From contig JALNWC010000059.1 of NCBI GenBank assembly GCA_023231075.1, positions 1 through 10,329 of the forward strand: DNA of 10,329 nt. Direction: 5' to 3'. Source of the DNA: Rhodoferax sp. GTDB taxonomy: Bacteria; Pseudomonadota; Gammaproteobacteria; Burkholderiales; Burkholderiaceae_C. The notes under the pieces are model-generated. The model made no database searches, was not told where the DNA came from, and was given only the letters and a program-made list of their open reading frames with translations. A program made the position numbers and the translations under genes. Positions 1-8,331 of this stretch are shown here, one piece after another; the first letter of the stretch is position 1; every line of letters starts with the position of its first letter.

Positions 1-417
1 CCCGAGGTGCGCCAAGCTGTCAAAGCCCTGTTGGCCTTTTTAAAGACCGACCCCACGCGAAATGTGGCAACCCGCAGCAAGCGTGCAGCTTGGGTCAATT
101 TGCTGATTGACGAGTTCTTGCAGTTCACGGCCGAGCTGCGCAGTCTGGAGCCCGGCTGGAGCCAAACACCCCAGTGCAAATTGACTGAATCAGAGTGCCG
201 CTGGCTGGATGACGATGGCGTGAAAGCGACCGATGCCGAGTTGGATCGTGCGCCCCCCACTGACATACCCGAGCGCATCAGCGCCGCCTTTGCCAACTGG
301 CTCAATGCACAGTTGCGACCACCCTTGCCCATGGGGGATCCCGAGTTCTTGGAGTGGCGCAATACCATGATGGAAGAAATCAAGGCGCAAGAACGGGAGG
401 GCATGTATGTCGAATGA
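1..417 (+). CDS. csy1: Csy1 / Cas8f, type I-F large subunit (3' part only)
   Basis: This is the C-terminal 138 residues of the Csy1 (Cas8f) large subunit, open from the first base of the window to the TGA at 415-417. Full-length Csy1 is usually about 430-450 aa, so roughly two thirds, including the N-terminal PAM-reading region, lies outside. Recognisable family sequence includes LLAFLKTDPTRNVATR near the start of the fragment, LEPGW in its middle, and PMGDPEFLEWR near the end. In characterised Csy complexes the C-terminal part forms a mobile helical bundle that exposes a docking surface for the Cas2-3 nuclease-helicase after target binding. The gene overlaps csy2 by 11 bp, which suggests translational coupling. 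Identity is well supported by sequence resemblance and by the csy2-csy3-csy4 order that follows. The real start codon is not in the window, and the internal GTG at 7 should not be taken as one. Confidence 0.93.
   Translation, partial: PEVRQAVKALLAFLKTDPTRNVATRSKRAAWVNLLIDEFLQFTAELRSLEPGWSQTPQCKLTESECRWLDDDGVKATDAELDRAPPTDIPERISAAFANWLNAQLRPPLPMGDPEFLEWRNTMMEEIKAQEREGMYVE
395..400 (+). promoter_or_regulatory. Ribosome binding site for csy2
   Basis: GGGAGG lies 6 nt before the ATG at 407, inside the end of csy1. It fixes the csy2 start at 407 and shows that csy2 is translated from within the csy1 reading frame. Confidence 0.7.
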
Positions 418-1444
418 ACAGACACCACACGCCGCCATGCTGGTGCTGCCGCGCCTACGGGTGCAAAACGCCAATGCCATATCCAGCCCGTTGACATGGG
501 GCTTTCCGTCTATCACCGCCTTCACCGGGCTGATGACCGCACTGGCCCGACGCATGGGGCCAGACGCAAGCATCCACTTCCACAGTGTGGGGGTGGTGTG
601 CCATGGCTTTGAAGCGCAGGTGACCCAAGGCGGCTACACACGCAGCTTTTGCCTGACGCGCAACCCCGTGTTGCAAGACGGCTCCACAGCGGCGATTGTG
701 GAAGAAGGCCGGGTTCACCTGGACATCACCCTGGTGTTTGAAGTGACGTTGAGAGCAGCGCTGCTTGACGATGCCAAACGTGCCCAGTGCGCCGCCGAGG
801 TTGGTGAATGTGTCGCCGCCATGCGTATTGCAGGTGGCAGCGTGATGCCACCTTTGCCCGGCGCGATGCGGCGGCCACCACGCGCCAAATTGACGTTGCT
901 AGGCGGTGATGTGGACTCGCAAGCCAAGCAATTCAAACGGCTCAGCCGCCAGTGGCTGCCGGGCTTTGCCTTGGTGTCCCGTGACGACGTACTGCAAAAC
1001 CGCTGGGAAGAGCTGCGTGCCAACGCACCCGGTGAAGCCGCCCCGCCCACCTTGTTGGACGCATGGCTAGACCTGTCACGCATCAACCACCGCGCCAGCC
1101 GCAAAGCCGTGCCAGATGCCATCGTGGGTGAACCCACCGAAGTGATCGAGTGGGTCACCGACAGCCGCAACGGTTGGCTGGTACCCATACCGGTGGGATA
1201 CGCCGCTTTGTCAGACTTGTACCCTCCTGGCGCAGTGGCAGGCGCACGCGACACCGATGTGCCGTTCCGTTTTGTTGAGAGTGTGTATTCCATCGGCCAG
1301 TGGGTCAGCCCGCACCGCTTGGACGACATGGCTCAGCTCACTTGGCGGCCAGACTACGCACCCGCCAGCGGTCTGTACCGCTGCGTCAACGCATTTCAAG
1401 CACCCGTCACCGATTCATACACCCCCGTTTCCTTTACTGACTGA
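407..1444 (+). CDS. csy2: Csy2 / Cas5f, type I-F effector subunit
   Basis: This 345-aa protein is the Cas5-type subunit of the type I-F Csy complex. It pairs with Csy1 to form the tail that grips the 5' handle of the crRNA. The N-terminal family signature LPRLRVQNANAISSPLTWGF is at residues 14-33, and the C-terminal SIGQWVSPHR is at about 295-304. Length is slightly above the roughly 330 aa of the Pseudomonas protein. The ATG at 407 is chosen because GGGAGG sits 6 nt upstream and the conserved N-terminus begins soon after it. The gene starts inside csy1 (11-bp overlap) and ends 17 bp before csy3. No frameshift or missing conserved block is visible. It has no catalytic role of its own in known systems. 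Confidence 0.95.
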   Translation: MSNEQTPHAAMLVLPRLRVQNANAISSPLTWGFPSITAFTGLMTALARRMGPDASIHFHSVGVVCHGFEAQVTQGGYTRSFCLTRNPVLQDGSTAAIVEEGRVHLDITLVFEVTLRAALLDDAKRAQCAAEVGECVAAMRIAGGSVMPPLPGAMRRPPRAKLTLLGGDVDSQAKQFKRLSRQWLPGFALVSRDDVLQNRWEELRANAPGEAAPPTLLDAWLDLSRINHRASRKAVPDAIVGEPTEVIEWVTDSRNGWLVPIPVGYAALSDLYPPGAVAGARDTDVPFRFVESVYSIGQWVSPHRLDDMAQLTWRPDYAPASGLYRCVNAFQAPVTDSYTPVSFTD

Positions 1445-1448
1445 TTTC

Positions 1449-1454
1449 AAGGAG
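1449..1454 (+). promoter_or_regulatory. Ribosome binding site for csy3
   Basis: AAGGAG lies 7 nt before the ATG at 1462. It is the strongest Shine-Dalgarno sequence in the operon, which fits the need for about six Csy3 copies per complex. Confidence 0.75.
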
Positions 1455-1461
1455 TTAAACC

Positions 1462-2502
1462 ATGGCGACTACCAACACACTCAAAACTGCCTCCGTGCTC
1501 GCGTTCGAGCGCAAGATTGACCCATCTGATGCCCTCTTTGCCGCAGGCACGTGGGCGCAACGTGACACCAGCCAAACCTGGCCTGCCGTCGAGGTGCGGG
1601 CCAAGTCGGTGCGCGGCACCATTTCCAACCGTCTCAAAACCAAAGACCAAGACCCGGCCAAGCTCGATGCCGCCATTGAAAACCCAAACCTGCAAACCGT
1701 TGATGTGAGCATGCTGCCAGCCGACGCAGATACGCTCAAAGTCAGCTTCACTTTGCGCGTGTTGGGTGGCACCGGCACACCCTCGGCCTGCAACAGTGCC
1801 GACTACCAAGCCAAGTTGCTGGCCACCGTGCAGACCTATGCCAAGACACCGGGCTTTGGTGAGCTGGCCCGGCGTTATGCACACAACCTGGCCAATGGTC
1901 GTTTTCTGTGGCGCAACCGCTTGGGTGCGGAGCAAATCGAAGTGCAGGTCGCCCAGTTGGTAGAAGGACAAGCCGTGCAACGCTGGACCTTTGATGCCCT
2001 GGCCCATTCGCTGCGCGACTTTGAGGCAAACTCAACGGAATTGACGCAATTGGCCGCCTTGCTGGAACAAGGCTTGAGCGGTTCAACAAAGTACGTGTTG
2101 CTGCAAGTGACGGCCTATGTGCGCGTGGGCGCTGGTCAGGAAGCGTTTCCGTCACAAGAGCTGATTTTGGACAAGGACAAGGCAGGCAAAAGCAAGACAC
2201 TTTACAAGGTGAACGAGGTAGCCGCCATGCACTCCCAAAAAATCGGCAACGCCATCCGCACCATTGACACCTGGTATCCCGCTGAAGATGGGCTAGGCCA
2301 AGCGATCCCGATTGCGGTGGAGCCCTACGGCTCGGTCACCTCGCAAGGCAAGGCCTACCGCCAGCCCAAGGTCAAGATGGACTTTTACTCCCTGCTGGAT
2401 GCCTGGGTGTTGAAAGACCAGGTGCCCGACGTGGCGCAGCAGCACTTTGTGCTGGCCAACCTGGTGCGTGGTGGTGTGTTTGGTGAATCTGGCAAGGACT
2501 GA
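1462..2502 (+). CDS. csy3: Csy3 / Cas7f, crRNA-binding backbone subunit
   Basis: This 346-aa protein is the Cas7-type backbone of the type I-F complex. In known complexes six copies polymerise along the 32-nt spacer part of the crRNA. It is very close to the well-studied Pseudomonas Csy3 (about 342 aa). Shared blocks include SVLAFERKIDPSDALFAAGT (residues 11-30), SVRGTISNRLKTKD (49-62), RRYAHNLANGRFLWRNR (137-153), HSQKIGNAIRTIDTWYP (257-273), EPYGSVTSQGKAYRQP (287-302) and LVRGGVFGE near the C-terminus. The start is fixed by AAGGAG 7 nt upstream. It sits 17 bp after csy2 and 4 bp before csy4, so co-transcription is likely. Nothing looks truncated, and the family call is secure. Confidence 0.97.
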   Translation: MATTNTLKTASVLAFERKIDPSDALFAAGTWAQRDTSQTWPAVEVRAKSVRGTISNRLKTKDQDPAKLDAAIENPNLQTVDVSMLPADADTLKVSFTLRVLGGTGTPSACNSADYQAKLLATVQTYAKTPGFGELARRYAHNLANGRFLWRNRLGAEQIEVQVAQLVEGQAVQRWTFDALAHSLRDFEANSTELTQLAALLEQGLSGSTKYVLLQVTAYVRVGAGQEAFPSQELILDKDKAGKSKTLYKVNEVAAMHSQKIGNAIRTIDTWYPAEDGLGQAIPIAVEPYGSVTSQGKAYRQPKVKMDFYSLLDAWVLKDQVPDVAQQHFVLANLVRGGVFGESGKD

Positions 2503-2506
2503 AGCC

Positions 2507-3070
2507 ATGGACCACTATGTAGACCTGAAGCTGCTGCCCGACCCCGAAATTGCGCAGCCGCATTTGATGGGAGCCTTGTTCGGCAAACTGCACCTGGCGT
2601 TGGTGGCCCAGCGTAGCGAACACATCGGCATCAGCTTTCCGGCGGTGCAAGACGCACCGCCGTGGCTAGGCGACTGTTTGCGTTTACACGGTCGCCACGC
2701 CGAGCTGGCCGCGACGATGGCCACCCCATGGCTGGCAGGCATGCGCGACCACGTGCAAGCCAGTGCCGTGTTGTCAGTGCCTGCCACCGCCCGCTTTCGC
2801 GTGGTGAGCCGTGTGCAAGCCAAAAGCAACCCGGACCGCCTGCGCCGCCGCCAGATGCGCCGCCACGGCATTGATGCCGCCGAGGCCGTGGTGCGTGTGC
2901 CCGACACCGCCGCCGAACGCCTGGATTTACCCTATGTACAACTGCGCAGCCTGAGCACGGTGCAGTCGTTCAGGTTGTTCATACGGCACGGTGCCCTGCA
3001 AGATTCCGCAAGCCCCGGCGTGTTTGGAGCCTACGGCCTAAGTATGACTGCGACGGTGCCCTGGTTTTGA
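2507..3070 (+). CDS. csy4: Csy4 / Cas6f, crRNA-processing endoribonuclease
   Basis: This 187-aa protein has exactly the length of the Pseudomonas aeruginosa Csy4 and the same termini (MDHY at the start, VPWF at the end). Csy4 binds the hairpin of each repeat in the pre-crRNA, cuts at the 3' base of the stem, and stays bound to the product. Catalytic His29 and Ser148 are present at the same numbers, as are the RNA-contacting Arg102, Gln104, Arg115, Arg118 and Arg119 and the neighbouring Thr151 and Phe155. The block SRVQAKSNPDRLRRRQMRRH (101-120) is the arginine-rich helix that enters the RNA major groove. The ATG at 2507 is preferred over an upstream in-frame ATG at 2447, because 2447 lies inside csy3, while 2507 matches the conserved N-terminus and follows AAGGA at 2494-2498. 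The gene ends 128 bp before the first repeat. Confidence 0.97.
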   Translation: MDHYVDLKLLPDPEIAQPHLMGALFGKLHLALVAQRSEHIGISFPAVQDAPPWLGDCLRLHGRHAELAATMATPWLAGMRDHVQASAVLSVPATARFRVVSRVQAKSNPDRLRRRQMRRHGIDAAEAVVRVPDTAAERLDLPYVQLRSLSTVQSFRLFIRHGALQDSASPGVFGAYGLSMTATVPWF

Positions 3071-3103
3071 CCCTTTTTTTTCATCATAGAAAAAAGTCTT
3101 TGA

Positions 3104-3116
3104 AATCAACGGTTTT
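3104..3116 (+). promoter_or_regulatory. Candidate IHF site in the leader
   Basis: AATCAACGGTTTT matches the IHF consensus WATCAANNNNTTR at every defined position except the last, where T replaces a purine. It lies 82 bp before the first repeat. IHF bending of the leader is established for spacer integration in type I-F systems such as that of Pectobacterium. One near-match in an A+T-rich region can arise by chance, so this is a candidate only. Confidence 0.5.
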
Positions 3117-3133
3117 CTGAAACCTCTTGGAAA

Positions 3134-3182
3134 AAGGATTTTGGGGAATTTTTGTCGGAAGCTGTTGGAATTCAAGGATTTT
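3134..3182 (+). repeat. Direct repeat AAGGATTTT in the leader, 40-bp spacing
   Basis: AAGGATTTT occurs at 3134-3142 and again at 3174-3182, with starts exactly 40 bp apart, close to four helical turns. Each copy is followed within a few bases by an AATTT sequence. The second copy ends 16 bp before the first CRISPR repeat. It could be a binding motif for the adaptation machinery or an accessory factor, or simply A+T-rich coincidence. Confidence 0.35.
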
Positions 3183-3198
3183 TCTCTGAATTTGGCTA

Positions 3199-3226
3199 GT
3201 TCACTGCCGCATAGGCAGCTCAGAAA
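3199..3226 (+). repeat. First (leader-proximal) CRISPR repeat with Csy4 hairpin
   Basis: This copy represents all 119. Bases 6-10 (CTGCC) pair with 16-20 (GGCAG) around the five-base loop GCATA. The expected Csy4 cut follows G20 (position 3218), leaving CTCAGAAA as the crRNA 5' handle and the hairpin at the 3' end. New spacers should enter on the left side of this copy, which is duplicated at each acquisition. Confidence 0.9.
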
Positions 3227-3586
3227 CGTCGGCGCCACAGCCCAGGCGATTGATAAATGTTCACTGCCGCATAGGCAGCTCAGAAAATTGAGAGATGCAA
3301 CAGCAGGGCCAGACATGCGTTCACTGCCGCATAGGCAGCTCAGAAAGCCCATGCTTCGGGATCAAGTCCTGCAATGCCGTTCACTGCCGCATAGGCAGCT
3401 CAGAAAACCGCGCCTCGGGGTACAGGGGCTAAGGAAACGTTCACTGCCGCATAGGCAGCTCAGAAAATCACCAGAACCGGCTGCCGTGTCTTGCCGCGGT
3501 TCACTGCCGCATAGGCAGCTCAGAAAGATCTGCAGGTGGTGCCGCCGCGCGGCTACGAGTTCACTGCCGCATAGGCAGCTCAGAAA

Positions 3587-3618
3587 ACCTGAAAAGCCAC
3601 CTCACGGCAGCGTCCAAG
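3587..3618 (+). repeat. Spacer 7, identical to spacer 86
   Basis: The 32 nt starting ACCTGAAAAGCC recur exactly at 8332-8363. The neighbouring spacers (6 and 8 against 85 and 87) differ, so only this single unit is shared. The copy near the leader is the younger one under polarised growth. Confidence 0.95.
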
Positions 3619-5209
3619 GTTCACTGCCGCATAGGCAGCTCAGAAATGGCGACAGCTTGTCGGTGGATGTGCTTCCGGGTTCACTGCCGCATAGGCAGCT
3701 CAGAAAAACTTGAGACTGTACGTTGCACAACTTGACCCGTTCACTGCCGCATAGGCAGCTCAGAAAGCAAACCAGAGCCACTACTGATAGAGCGCACAGT
3801 TCACTGCCGCATAGGCAGCTCAGAAAACGCTGCACACGCTGATACCTGCAACTTGTTTGTTCACTGCCGCATAGGCAGCTCAGAAAAGCGCCAACAGCTC
3901 GTGGTGGGCGCGGCGCAGGTTCACTGCCGCATAGGCAGCTCAGAAAGCGCCGTGGCGGCGGTGGAGCAAATATTTAAAGTTCACTGCCGCATAGGCAGCT
4001 CAGAAATTAAAAAATATGAATAACGCCCACCCTGCCGCGTTCACTGCCGCATAGGCAGCTCAGAAATCAAACCAGTGGCGCAGCTCGTAGGGGTTGCTGT
4101 TCACTGCCGCATAGGCAGCTCAGAAATTGATGCCATGGCCGGCACACCCGAGCACGACGTTCACTGCCGCATAGGCAGCTCAGAAAATGCGGGCTGACGG
4201 GTACATCGGCTGACCGTCGTTCACTGCCGCATAGGCAGCTCAGAAAACCGCACACCAGGGCGTGCCGGGCTGCTGCAGGTTCACTGCCGCATAGGCAGCT
4301 CAGAAAAGGCCGGGCAGCAGCACGTTCAGCACATCGCCGTTCACTGCCGCATAGGCAGCTCAGAAAGCGCCGGACGTCAGTGGGCTGTTCATCGCAAAGT
4401 TCACTGCCGCATAGGCAGCTCAGAAATTGTGCGTGGTCTCGGACCAGGCCGCGTTGGGGTTCACTGCCGCATAGGCAGCTCAGAAAGTGATGTCGAGTGT
4501 GACTGTGTTGCCCTTTATGTTCACTGCCGCATAGGCAGCTCAGAAACAACGTATCGCTCGACGTCGCAGTGTCCAGCGGTTCACTGCCGCATAGGCAGCT
4601 CAGAAAACCCCCGGCAATTGTTCCCTTGCCCATTATTCGTTCACTGCCGCATAGGCAGCTCAGAAAAAATGCCCGAACGCACACGTCGACGTCGATCAGT
4701 TCACTGCCGCATAGGCAGCTCAGAAAGGCTTGATGCCCGACATAAAGTCGCACACAAGGTTCACTGCCGCATAGGCAGCTCAGAAAAATCAAGAACCATG
4801 CCAATAATCAGGCATGAAGTTCACTGCCGCATAGGCAGCTCAGAAATGATATTTTGGGCTGTGCAAAGCCTGAGCTTGGTTCACTGCCGCATAGGCAGCT
4901 CAGAAAACCATCCAGCGAAGGAGCCAGAAAGCGCCCGGGTTCACTGCCGCATAGGCAGCTCAGAAAGCTTCAAAGTCTATCGGTTCAGTTGTTGTTCAGT
5001 TCACTGCCGCATAGGCAGCTCAGAAAAATCCAAGCCGCACCCACCATCCAGCCAATTTGTTCACTGCCGCATAGGCAGCTCAGAAAAGGTGGGCTATGAC
5101 GCTAATGCGACTCGTACGGGGTTCACTGCCGCATAGGCAGCTCAGAAATTACGAATGAACTTGAAAGCATAGACAGCAACGGTTCACTGCCGCATAGGCA
5201 GCTCAGAAA

Positions 5210-5301
5210 TCAACCGTTTCGTGTTCCTCAGGGTGATCCGTGTTCACTGCCGCATAGGCAGCTCAGAAAATCGCCGGAGCCTGATTTATTTCCTCAACCG
5301 T
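5210..5301 (+). repeat. Spacers 34 and 35, overlapping protospacers
   Basis: Spacer 34 (5210-5241) begins with TCAACCGT. The adjacent older spacer 35 (5270-5301) ends with the same eight bases, preceded by CC. If both came from one molecule, the protospacers overlap by 8 nt on one strand, and spacer 34 has the CC PAM expected for type I-F. Confidence 0.55.
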
Positions 5302-6170
5302 GTTCACTGCCGCATAGGCAGCTCAGAAAACTCATAAGCCGAGTAGCCAAGGGTGCCAGCCGTTCACTGCCGCATAGGCAGCTCAGAAAAAATCCGAATT
5401 ATGATCCGGTTACAAATCCAAGTTCACTGCCGCATAGGCAGCTCAGAAAATCCACGGCACAGACCGTATAGGTTTAATATGGTTCACTGCCGCATAGGCA
5501 GCTCAGAAACCGTGGCGGCCAGCGTCAGCGTCAGTGCGGAAGTTCACTGCCGCATAGGCAGCTCAGAAAACTTGCACGGCGCGCAAGTCGGCCAGAATGT
5601 CGTTCACTGCCGCATAGGCAGCTCAGAAAATCATGACGCAGTTATCAGTCTCTCAAGCCCGGTTCACTGCCGCATAGGCAGCTCAGAAAACAGCGCGCCA
5701 GGCTGGCAGCATGCCGGGCAGGTTCACTGCCGCATAGGCAGCTCAGAAAATGAAAATCGGCCAGTACCTCCCGGCTGCAACGTTCACTGCCGCATAGGCA
5801 GCTCAGAAAATTGAGCGTGCCGTCTTCGAGCGCGGCCTTGAGTTCACTGCCGCATAGGCAGCTCAGAAAGATCTGATCTTCAAGGTTCCAGGCATTGTGG
5901 CGTTCACTGCCGCATAGGCAGCTCAGAAAAGCCTGGGGCGCTTTGCTGCTGGCCGCCGGCAGTTCACTGCCGCATAGGCAGCTCAGAAAACAATCTACTG
6001 GTATGACGACGGCCTGCTGCACGTTCACTGCCGCATAGGCAGCTCAGAAACTCACCCCTGCCGCCGCCGTTGCCTCCGGTGTGTTCACTGCCGCATAGGC
6101 AGCTCAGAAAGTTTCTGGCACTCGGTCACCAGGTTGTAAACAGTTCACTGCCGCATAGGCAGCTCAGAAA

Positions 6171-6202
6171 ATGAAACACACCGATATACAGGCCGCGCTG
6201 GA
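6171..6202 (+). other. Spacer 50, possibly from the start of a Ner-like phage gene
   Basis: Read in its first frame, this spacer gives MKHTDIQAALE. That resembles the N-terminus of Ner/Nlp-family DNA-binding regulators of Mu-like phages. The match covers only about eleven residues, so the origin is a weak inference. Confidence 0.25.
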
Positions 6203-6350
6203 GTTCACTGCCGCATAGGCAGCTCAGAAAAGTTTCGCAGCGCAACCCAGGGCCGCGCAGGGGTTCACTGCCGCATAGGCAGCTCAGAAACACGCGCTGG
6301 CCCGCAATGTGATTTTCGTAAAGTTCACTGCCGCATAGGCAGCTCAGAAA

Positions 6351-6382
6351 GGGGTGGCCCACCACCAAGGGGGCCTCGTGTT
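6351..6382 (+). repeat. Spacer 53, reverse complement of most of spacer 61
   Basis: Twenty-nine consecutive bases, covering nearly the whole spacer, are the exact reverse complement of bases in spacer 61 (6831-6862). The next base differs (A against G in the spacer 61 orientation). The two spacers would target opposite strands of the same site. Confidence 0.93.
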
Positions 6383-6830
6383 GTTCACTGCCGCATAGGC
6401 AGCTCAGAAATGGCGGGGCGTGGGTCAATCAGCCCGGCGCGCGTTCACTGCCGCATAGGCAGCTCAGAAAAATGTGGCCCGCGCGCTCTTTGGCACCGAG
6501 AGGTTCACTGCCGCATAGGCAGCTCAGAAAGCCGTGCGTGCCGCCCAGGCGGTGCGCCAGCTGTTCACTGCCGCATAGGCAGCTCAGAAATATCGTGACA
6601 TGCAGGTAGATGCGCTGATTGGGTTCACTGCCGCATAGGCAGCTCAGAAACAGCAGCATGGGGCTGACCCGCACCTTTTCTCGTTCACTGCCGCATAGGC
6701 AGCTCAGAAACTTCTTCGGTCTCGGAAAATTGGGGGCTGCGCGTTCACTGCCGCATAGGCAGCTCAGAAAAAACAGCTGAAAGCGATGTTTGCGGCGCTG
6801 CCGTTCACTGCCGCATAGGCAGCTCAGAAA

Positions 6831-6862
6831 AAGCACGAGGCCCCCTTGGTGGTGGGCCACCC
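6831..6862 (+). repeat. Spacer 61, reverse complement of most of spacer 53
   Basis: Partner of 6351-6382, eight units apart. The shared block starts at CACGAGGCCCCC. The single difference at its edge suggests two related invaders, or a mutation in one source. Confidence 0.93.
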
Positions 6863-6890
6863 GTTCACTGCCGCATAGGCAGCTCAGAAA

Positions 6891-6922
6891 TTGTGCCCGG
6901 ACTGCATTAGGTTGAGCATGAT
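6891..6922 (+). repeat. Spacer 62, identical to spacer 70
   Basis: The 32 nt starting TTGTGCCCGG recur exactly at 7370-7401 in the same orientation. Flanking spacers differ, so this is not a block duplication. Confidence 0.95.
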
Positions 6923-7250
6923 GTTCACTGCCGCATAGGCAGCTCAGAAAACCCTTGGGAAGGCAGTTTTGCTTTTTGGTTTGTTCACTGCCGCATAGGC
7001 AGCTCAGAAAACTTGGATGCAGCGCACGGGTACGGAGGAGATGTTCACTGCCGCATAGGCAGCTCAGAAAAAATGAAAACACCGGCGTTGGCACGTCGCC
7101 AAGTTCACTGCCGCATAGGCAGCTCAGAAAACGGCGGCGTCGCCATGGCGCTTGCCTTTGTCGTTCACTGCCGCATAGGCAGCTCAGAAAAGCATGAGCT
7201 TTGCCTGATCTTTGCCGTTAGAGTTCACTGCCGCATAGGCAGCTCAGAAA

Positions 7251-7281
7251 AAAAAAGCCTAGAGGAGATTAGAGGAGAGAA
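7251..7281 (+). other. Spacer 68, 31 nt, purine-rich with internal repeat
   Basis: This is the only 31-nt spacer found. It opens with six A residues, which join the AAA of the repeat to make a run of nine. It also contains AGAGGAGA twice, two bases apart. Apart from a CCT and a TT it is all purine. The AGGAG motifs would suit an untranslated leader of a phage gene, but this is a guess. Confidence 0.8.
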
Positions 7282-7369
7282 GTTCACTGCCGCATAGGCA
7301 GCTCAGAAAAACCGCTCCGGTCAGCCAAATTAATACGATAAGTTCACTGCCGCATAGGCAGCTCAGAAA

Positions 7370-7401
7370 TTGTGCCCGGACTGCATTAGGTTGAGCATGA
7401 T
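7370..7401 (+). repeat. Spacer 70, identical to spacer 62
   Basis: Exact copy of 6891-6922, eight units further from the leader. Confidence 0.95.
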
Positions 7402-8151
7402 GTTCACTGCCGCATAGGCAGCTCAGAAAGTACAGCATGGCCCGCCCGGTGATCATCCTGGGTTCACTGCCGCATAGGCAGCTCAGAAATGCAGCAGCTC
7501 GACGGCCAGATTGGCGGCGCTGTTCACTGCCGCATAGGCAGCTCAGAAAACCGGAGGAGCCCCCGACAGATTCGGGGTGGAGTTCACTGCCGCATAGGCA
7601 GCTCAGAAAATGTCAAAAATGGTGAGGCAGGCAGCAGGAACGTTCACTGCCGCATAGGCAGCTCAGAAAAAACCGACACGCGAGATTTTCTTCATGACGA
7701 AGTTCACTGCCGCATAGGCAGCTCAGAAAACCCGAACCCCTGCCACCTGCGCCGCGCTGATGCGTTCACTGCCGCATAGGCAGCTCAGAAAGCTTTGAGC
7801 ATGTGCTACTGGCCGCTGGTGTTGTTCACTGCCGCATAGGCAGCTCAGAAATGCTGGCGAAAAGGCACATTGCGCAGCTCTACGTTCACTGCCGCATAGG
7901 CAGCTCAGAAAATCAGCCTATCTGCGTGCTTCGTTTGAGCAGCGTTCACTGCCGCATAGGCAGCTCAGAAACGATGTATTTCATGATTCAGTCCTCTTGA
8001 AGGGTTCACTGCCGCATAGGCAGCTCAGAAAACGCTGATCAGCCACAACAACAAGGTGCGTATGTTCACTGCCGCATAGGCAGCTCAGAAAGACCGAAAA
8101 CGCACCCAGCGCGAGCGTGATCAGTTCACTGCCGCATAGGCAGCTCAGAAA

Positions 8152-8183
8152 AATTACAGGAAGCTCCATGCGGTTCGGAATAT
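8152..8183 (+). repeat. Spacer 83, overlaps spacer 96 on the opposite strand
   Basis: Its last 24 nt, starting GAAGCTCCATGCGG, match the reverse complement of spacer 96 (8934-8965) at 23 of 24 positions. The mismatch (A against C) is next to the last base. The protospacers would be offset by 8 nt on opposite strands of homologous DNA. Confidence 0.85.
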
Positions 8184-8331
8184 GTTCACTGCCGCATAGG
8201 CAGCTCAGAAAGTGGGTTTATTTTTACAAGCACAAGTATGACGGTTCACTGCCGCATAGGCAGCTCAGAAAGAAATTCGCTTTGAACTTCATGCCAGAGG
8301 TGAGTTCACTGCCGCATAGGCAGCTCAGAAA

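Larger units (their letters stand above)
3071..3198 (+). promoter_or_regulatory. CRISPR leader between csy4 and the first repeat
   Basis: This 128-bp non-coding, A+T-rich stretch stands out against the GC-richer genes and abuts the first repeat. Its place on the 5' side of the repeats, with their 3' handle pointing away, marks it as the leader. It should hold the array promoter and the signals for spacer integration at the first repeat. I could not assign confident -35 and -10 boxes: several TTGNNN hexamers occur (for example 3100-3105 and 3165-3170) without a good -10 partner. It contains a T8 run at 3074-3081, a near-consensus IHF site and a duplicated short motif, listed separately. Confidence 0.85.

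Noticed and set aside
2447..2506. Upstream in-frame ATG extending csy4 by 20 residues
   Set aside because: It lies inside csy3 and precedes the conserved MDHY N-terminus. The start at 2507 gives exactly the 187 aa of the family and has its own ribosome binding site.
190..2907. Open frames on the - strand and in other + frames across csy1-csy4
   Set aside because: They lie opposite or within confidently identified cas genes, lack good ribosome binding sites, and show no recognisable family sequence. They are shadows of GC-rich coding DNA.
1..3070. Self-targeting spacers against the cas genes in this window
   Set aside because: By eye I saw no spacer matching csy1-csy4 on either strand. The rest of the genome cannot be judged from here.
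3063..3081. Possible intrinsic terminator after csy4 (T8 run)
   Set aside because: The only stem upstream of the T run is three base pairs (GGT/ACC), too weak. The run is better seen as part of the A+T-rich leader.
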